Positions 29,111 to 32,875 of a stretch of DNA of 32,875 nt are shown here, in pieces. The stretch covers positions 1 to 32,875 of the forward strand of contig CAJTYI010000005.1 of assembly GCA_910584215.1 (NCBI GenBank), written 5' to 3'. Numbering within the stretch: position 1 is the stretch's first letter; every line of letters starts with the position of its first letter. The notes under the pieces were generated by a model, which made no database searches, had not been told where the DNA came from, and saw nothing but the letters and a program-made list of their open reading frames with translations. The position numbers were made by a program, and so were the translations under genes. The DNA comes from an uncultured Roseburia sp. Its GTDB lineage: Bacteria; Bacillota; Clostridia; Lachnospirales; Lachnospiraceae.

Positions 29111-29818
29111 ATGGATGAGATGGAAATGGTGCGCAGGGTAAAACTGATGGTCGATAGACTGGTGGCAGGGCGTGTGGACGAGTTACCATTTTGCTCTGCG
29201 ATTACAGGCTGGCAGATTAATAAGTTTTATGCAAAAAGAGCTGAGAAGAAATTAGTGCACAAGAAGTTGAAACAACATTTTTGGGGAGAGGACGCGGTCG
29301 AACATGGAAAGTATGCAGTGCAGGTCATAGATAAAATCAGCTGCATGGTGTATGGCAATTTTCGTGTCATAGGGAGGAATCACCGCAGCGGTGTGTATGG
29401 ATATCCCTATGAGATCAGCGTGATTATGAAAAACGGCATGGCAGAACGCATTATATTACACGGCGATCGCGACGAGCCTGTATTTTGCGTGGTCAAAAGT
29501 GATGAAGATCATCTTTATATGCTCAGGGAATCCGAAATTTTATACATAGAATCGAATCACAACTATCTGATCTGGCATTGCCGTGACATGGAAGTGCGTG
29601 GGAGAGGGACGCTCAAATCCCTGGAGGAGGGACTTCCGCGTCATTTTTTTCGTATGCAGCGCGGCTATATTGTCAATGTCAACCATATCAAAAGTCTAAA
29701 AGAGCGCGAGCTAGTCATCGACAACGGTGATATTCTGCCCATTCCGGCGAGAACATACAATGAAGTAAAGCGGCGGATTGCAGAGCTTTGTCCGCAGAGA
29801 ATGACGCAGTCGGAATGA
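29111..29818 (+). CDS. LytTR-domain transcription regulator with an unusual N-terminal domain
   Basis: A 235-residue protein. The C-terminal part (about 135-232) is a LytTR DNA-binding domain: RESEILYIESNHNYLIWHC, GTLKSLEEGLPRHFFRMQRGYIVNVNHIKS and IPARTYNEVKRRI are all typical. LytTR proteins bind direct repeats and control virulence, competence, bacteriocin or wall genes. The N-terminal 130 residues are not a receiver domain: there is no acidic pocket or phospho-Asp pattern. Parts of it (HKKLKQHFWGEDAVEHGKY and the SGVYGYPYEISVIMKNG strands) suggest a SnoaL/NTF2-like pocket, which would make it a ligand-sensing one-component regulator. GGGGAG precedes the ATG. It probably controls itself through the AATTCGACAA repeats; other targets are unknown. 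Confidence 0.82.
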   Translation: MDEMEMVRRVKLMVDRLVAGRVDELPFCSAITGWQINKFYAKRAEKKLVHKKLKQHFWGEDAVEHGKYAVQVIDKISCMVYGNFRVIGRNHRSGVYGYPYEISVIMKNGMAERIILHGDRDEPVFCVVKSDEDHLYMLRESEILYIESNHNYLIWHCRDMEVRGRGTLKSLEEGLPRHFFRMQRGYIVNVNHIKSLKERELVIDNGDILPIPARTYNEVKRRIAELCPQRMTQSE

Positions 29819-29842
29819 GGCGGCCGCAATCCGTGGGAACGC

Positions 29843-29871
29843 TTGAGCGGCGGGGCGCACTGTGTTATACT
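29843..29871 (+). promoter_or_regulatory. Sigma-A promoter of the ANT(6) gene
   Basis: TTGAGC (29843-29848), 17-base spacer, TATACT (29866-29871) with an extended -10 TGT before it. The transcript would start about 50 bases before the start codon. Confidence 0.7.
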
Positions 29872-29930
29872 AAGCCTATATTGCAGCCAGGGCTTTCTGG
29901 GGGCAATAGGAGAAACGGAGGATACCTCAT

Positions 29931-30818
29931 ATGCGCAGCGAAACGGTGATATATAAGCTACTGCTCGATATAGCAGAAGCGGACGAGAGAATTTTGGCAG
30001 TGTACATGAACGGTTCGAGGACCAATAAAAATGTGCCAAAGGACATTTTTCAGGATTACGACGTCGTTTATGTGGTGGAAGAGACGAGGCCATTTATAGA
30101 AGACAAAGACTGGATTCTGAAGTTTGGAACGATTCTCTATATGCAGTATCCCGACGAAAGCCCGAACTTTCCGGCTGACAAAGACAATTTTTATGGGTGG
30201 CTGATGCAGTTTGACGACGGCGTGAGGATCGATCTTCATGTGGAATCGGCTGCGCACGCCAAAGAGCATATCTTTGATGATTCGCTATGCAGGATTTTGT
30301 TGGACAAGCGTCATGTATTGCCGCAAATCCCGGAGTCGACCGATGCAGATTACCATGTAAAGAGGCCCTCCGAGCGGCAGTTTCAGGCGTGCGTCAATGA
30401 GTTTTGGTGGTGTACCAATAATCTGGCGAAGGGTTTGTGGCGCCAGGAGATACCGTATGTGCAGGATATGGCCAATTTTATTGTGCGCAAGGAGTTAGAG
30501 AGGATGCTCTCATGGAAAGTTGGCTTAAAGACGGATTTTGGCGTCAGCGTCGGCAAGTCGGCCAAATATCTGTATCGCTGGTTGGATGCGGCAGAATACC
30601 AGTCTTATCTGCAAACCTATTTCGGCGGCAGTGTAAAGGAGGCATGGAGCGCCATCTTAACTATGTGCGGTCTGTTTGACCTTACAACTGCCTACGTGGC
30701 AGGAGGCCTGGGATATACTTATAATATAGAAGAGGGAAAAGCGGCCGCAGCTTTTTTAAAGCGTGTGAGAGATCTTCCCGCAGGAGAAAACGCCGGGGCC
30801 ATCCCTCGTATTGGTTAA
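29931..30818 (+). CDS. aadE: Aminoglycoside 6-adenylyltransferase, ANT(6)/AadE-like
   Basis: A 295-residue nucleotidyltransferase of the ANT(6) family, which inactivates streptomycin by adenylylation at position 6. It has the MRSE start, the catalytic region YMNGSRTNKNVPKDIFQDYDVVYVV-type with acidic metal-binding residues in DYDVV, and the family's DFQ-like IDLHVE and KRPSERQFQACVNEFWW, RKELERMLSWKVG and SVGKSAKYLYRW blocks. The length matches known members. It is chromosomal in appearance: its composition matches its neighbours and no mobile element is next to it, so it may be an intrinsic homologue whose resistance activity is unproven. The C-terminal 35 residues are rich in Ala and differ from the acquired enzymes. 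GGAG lies before the ATG. Confidence 0.9.
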   Translation: MRSETVIYKLLLDIAEADERILAVYMNGSRTNKNVPKDIFQDYDVVYVVEETRPFIEDKDWILKFGTILYMQYPDESPNFPADKDNFYGWLMQFDDGVRIDLHVESAAHAKEHIFDDSLCRILLDKRHVLPQIPESTDADYHVKRPSERQFQACVNEFWWCTNNLAKGLWRQEIPYVQDMANFIVRKELERMLSWKVGLKTDFGVSVGKSAKYLYRWLDAAEYQSYLQTYFGGSVKEAWSAILTMCGLFDLTTAYVAGGLGYTYNIEEGKAAAAFLKRVRDLPAGENAGAIPRIG

Positions 30819-31005
30819 TATTTATAAACAACCACTAATTTCATATTGCTTTTTAGACGATATAATAGTAGAATTAGTATCGAAACTTTCAATTATTAAT
30901 AAGGTATATGTATCATATTATATACTGATTTTATATATTTACCTGTACTGCGCCGCAGACAGACGGGGCATACCGGGAAGATTCTACCGGGCAGAGGGCG
31001 GGACG

Positions 31006-32875
31006 ATGAGAAAAGCAAAAAAGTGTGAGGCGGAGAGTTTTTTAAAGCTGCTGGCAGAGGCGCACGATCAGATCAAAAAGTCCATAGAGAGTAAACAGAT
31101 TCCCGCCGCGCTTGATTTGCTGGAACAGTGTCAAAGCGGAGCCATAGAGCTTGGCACCATGATCGAGCAGGAGGAAGGCGAGGGGATGGCGACAGTTTCT
31201 TTCCTGGAGCGATACTGTGAGTTGACGTATCAGATACATGAAAAACTAAGAGACGAGCCTGCCGCGGATGCCGTCAGAATAGGCAGAGATTTAAAAAAGA
31301 GTCTGATTCAGATCGAAAACAGTCTCAAAAAAGATATCAAAGTGTCAAGAGTGGCCGTTTTTCTTCCCTACAAAGCGTCGATGTGGGATTCTCTGGAGAG
31401 CGTTTGGCGCGCAGCCCGGGAAGATGCGGACTGCGACACCTATGTGATACCGATTCCATACTATGACAAAAACCCGGACGGCAGCTTTCGGGAAATGCAT
31501 GATGAGACAGACTTATTTCCTGCCGATGTACCGATCACAAGATATGACGCATTTGATTTTGAACAGATGCGTCCCGATCTTATCTTTATTCATAATCCTT
31601 ATGATAATAATAATTATGTGACAAGTGTGCACCCATTTTTTTATTCCGACCATCTAAAGCAATACACCGATTGCTTAGTGTATGTACCATATTATATATT
31701 GGACGAGATCAGACCGGACAATCAGGCGGAGATCGAGAGCATCAAACATTTTATTACGACGCCGGCGGTGATACATGCGGACCGGGTCATCGTGCAGTCG
31801 GAGGATATGCGCAAAATCTACATCAGCGTTCTGATGGAGATGACCGGCGCCGACGCGGCGAGCAGAAAGTACTGGGAGCAGAAAATACTGGGGCTGGGCT
31901 CGCCGAAGGTTGATAAAGTATTACATACAAAAAAAGAAGATCTGGAAATTCCGGGTCAATGGAACAGCATCATACGAAAACCGGACGGGAGCAGGAAGAA
32001 GATTATCTTTTACAATACGAGTATTGCCGCTTTGCTCGAGCACAACGAGCAAATGCTTGCCAAAATGCAGGATGTGTTCCAGGTGTTTTGGGAAAACCGC
32101 GATGAGGTTGCGCTTCTCTGGCGGCCGCACCCGCTGATTGAGAGTACGTTGACATCCATGCGGCCGATGCTCTGGGAGCAGTATCGAAAGATGCGCGACC
32201 AGTATATCGCGGACGGGTGGGGGATTTATGACGATAGCGCCGACATGAACCGGGCGGTGGCGCTTAGCGATGCGTATTACGGAGACGGCAGCTCGGTTCT
32301 GGTCTTGTACAGACACTTGCATAAACGGAATATGATGCAGAATGTGTCGGTCCGTTCCCGGGGGGTGCATAGCGCCGACGATCTGTGGGCGTACAATTTT
32401 GTGGTTGACGGAGCATGTATTTGGTTTGTTTCATACTGGCATAACAGGCTCTACCAATATAATTTAGACAGTCAAAAAATAGAGTTCAGCAGGAAACTCC
32501 CGGTGGCAAACGATATGGAAGGGCTGTTTTATAATATTATAAAAGTCGGGACTTCATTGGTCTTAGCGCCCTCCAGTGCCGATGAGATCTGCATTTACCG
32601 GATTGAGGAGGACACATTTCAAAAGATCGCGCTGCGGGATTCCTACAGTGGCGTTGACAAGTTTGGCATTTGTGCGGTTTGTGGAACAACGGTCTTTCTG
32701 TTTCCGTTTCGATATCCGGCGATTTGTAAAATAGATGTTTCCAACAATGAAGTCTGCTATTGCACTGACTGGTATGGGACATATTCTTTTGACAATCGTC
32801 ACACGATTTTTCTGCGGTCCTATTATCAGAGAGATCATGTCATCTATCTGTTGGTGGCTAAGACCAATCGGGTCT
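31006..32875 (+). CDS. Large CDP-glycerol glycerophosphotransferase-like protein with C-terminal beta-propeller, partial
   Basis: An open frame of 623 codons running off the right edge; it has no stop codon. It begins ATG 31006 with GGGCGGG before it. Residues about 1-105 are helical and charged. From about 112 (SRVAVFLPYKASMWDSLESVW) to about 450 it resembles the nucleotide-sugar or CDP-glycerol-transferase-like fold: IFIHNPYDNNNYVTSVHPFF, LVYVPYYIL, then LGLGSPKVDKV, KKIIFYNTS and WRPHPLIESTL, and YYGDGSSVVLVY-type ends. From about 460 the sequence changes to beta-rich repeats (LWAYNFVVDGACIWFVSYWHNRLYQY and the following blocks) typical of a beta-propeller. Such proteins with this architecture occur in gut Firmicutes, often near wall-polymer or glycan genes. 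The activity is not known. Confidence 0.75.
   Translation, partial: MRKAKKCEAESFLKLLAEAHDQIKKSIESKQIPAALDLLEQCQSGAIELGTMIEQEEGEGMATVSFLERYCELTYQIHEKLRDEPAADAVRIGRDLKKSLIQIENSLKKDIKVSRVAVFLPYKASMWDSLESVWRAAREDADCDTYVIPIPYYDKNPDGSFREMHDETDLFPADVPITRYDAFDFEQMRPDLIFIHNPYDNNNYVTSVHPFFYSDHLKQYTDCLVYVPYYILDEIRPDNQAEIESIKHFITTPAVIHADRVIVQSEDMRKIYISVLMEMTGADAASRKYWEQKILGLGSPKVDKVLHTKKEDLEIPGQWNSIIRKPDGSRKKIIFYNTSIAALLEHNEQMLAKMQDVFQVFWENRDEVALLWRPHPLIESTLTSMRPMLWEQYRKMRDQYIADGWGIYDDSADMNRAVALSDAYYGDGSSVLVLYRHLHKRNMMQNVSVRSRGVHSADDLWAYNFVVDGACIWFVSYWHNRLYQYNLDSQKIEFSRKLPVANDMEGLFYNIIKVGTSLVLAPSSADEICIYRIEEDTFQKIALRDSYSGVDKFGICAVCGTTVFLFPFRYPAICKIDVSNNEVCYCTDWYGTYSFDNRHTIFLRSYYQRDHVIYLLVAKTNRV

Noticed and set aside
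28788..29189. 133-codon minus-strand open frame over the divIC-LytTR gap
   Set aside because: It runs through the terminator, the hairpin element and the promoter, and its translation resembles no protein family.
31671..32137. Two short plus-strand open frames inside the right-end gene
   Set aside because: They are out-of-frame shadows of the 623-codon open frame that starts at 31006.

Overview
The window reads as chromosome from a spore-forming, Gram-positive, low-to-mid GC Clostridia, most likely a Lachnospiraceae-type gut anaerobe. The basis is the HU-rqcP-yabP-yabQ-divIC cluster (yabP and yabQ occur in endospore formers), Firmicutes-style purine-rich ribosome binding sites, frequent GTG and TTG starts, and families common in gut Clostridia (DUF3737, DUF3990, YfhO, ANT(6)). 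Genus and species cannot be read from the sequence.

Layout. (1) 368-1738: an AraC regulator with a GyrI-like ligand domain and a small anchored protein, closed by a terminator. (2) 1943-7873: an MMPL/RND exporter, a 1011-residue extracytoplasmic repeat protein and a small MntP-like membrane protein. (3) 7947-8585, minus strand: a stand-alone GyrI-like protein. (4) 9039-16531: a type I restriction-modification locus, hsdM-hsdS-[insert]-hsdR. The insert holds a DUF3990 (ADP-ribosyltransferase-like) gene, a small partner gene, and a decayed fragment of a NADAR-family gene in the roughly 490-bp gap before hsdR. (5) 16729-26129: cysD and a cysN-cysC fusion (making PAPS), a PHP phosphoesterase, a DUF3737 beta-helix protein, a DEDDh exonuclease, a sulfotransferase and a YfhO membrane protein. 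(6) 26195-26746, minus strand: a membrane-anchored FKBP isomerase. (7) 27049-28742: the HU/RqcP/YabP/YabQ/DivIC cluster. (8) 29111-32875: a LytTR regulator, an ANT(6)-type aminoglycoside nucleotidyltransferase, and a long open frame leaving the right edge.

Two systems stand out. The first is inside the restriction locus: an ART-like toxin candidate, an adjacent small gene, and a NADAR remnant. NADAR proteins are known to remove ADP-ribose from guanine and to act as antitoxins to ADP-ribosyltransferase toxins. This suggests an ART/NADAR toxin-antitoxin or abortive-infection module embedded in a type I RM island, whose NADAR part has decayed and whose 141-139-residue partner may now be the neutralising protein. 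The second is a sulfation module: PAPS is made by CysD/CysNC, could be used by the sulfotransferase, and the resulting PAP could be recycled by the PHP enzyme. No reductive sulfur-assimilation gene is in the window, and the sulfotransferase is almost contiguous with a YfhO-type glycan enzyme, so the target may be a surface polymer. Both are inferences from gene content.

No tRNA, rRNA, CRISPR array, complete insertion sequence or integrase was seen.
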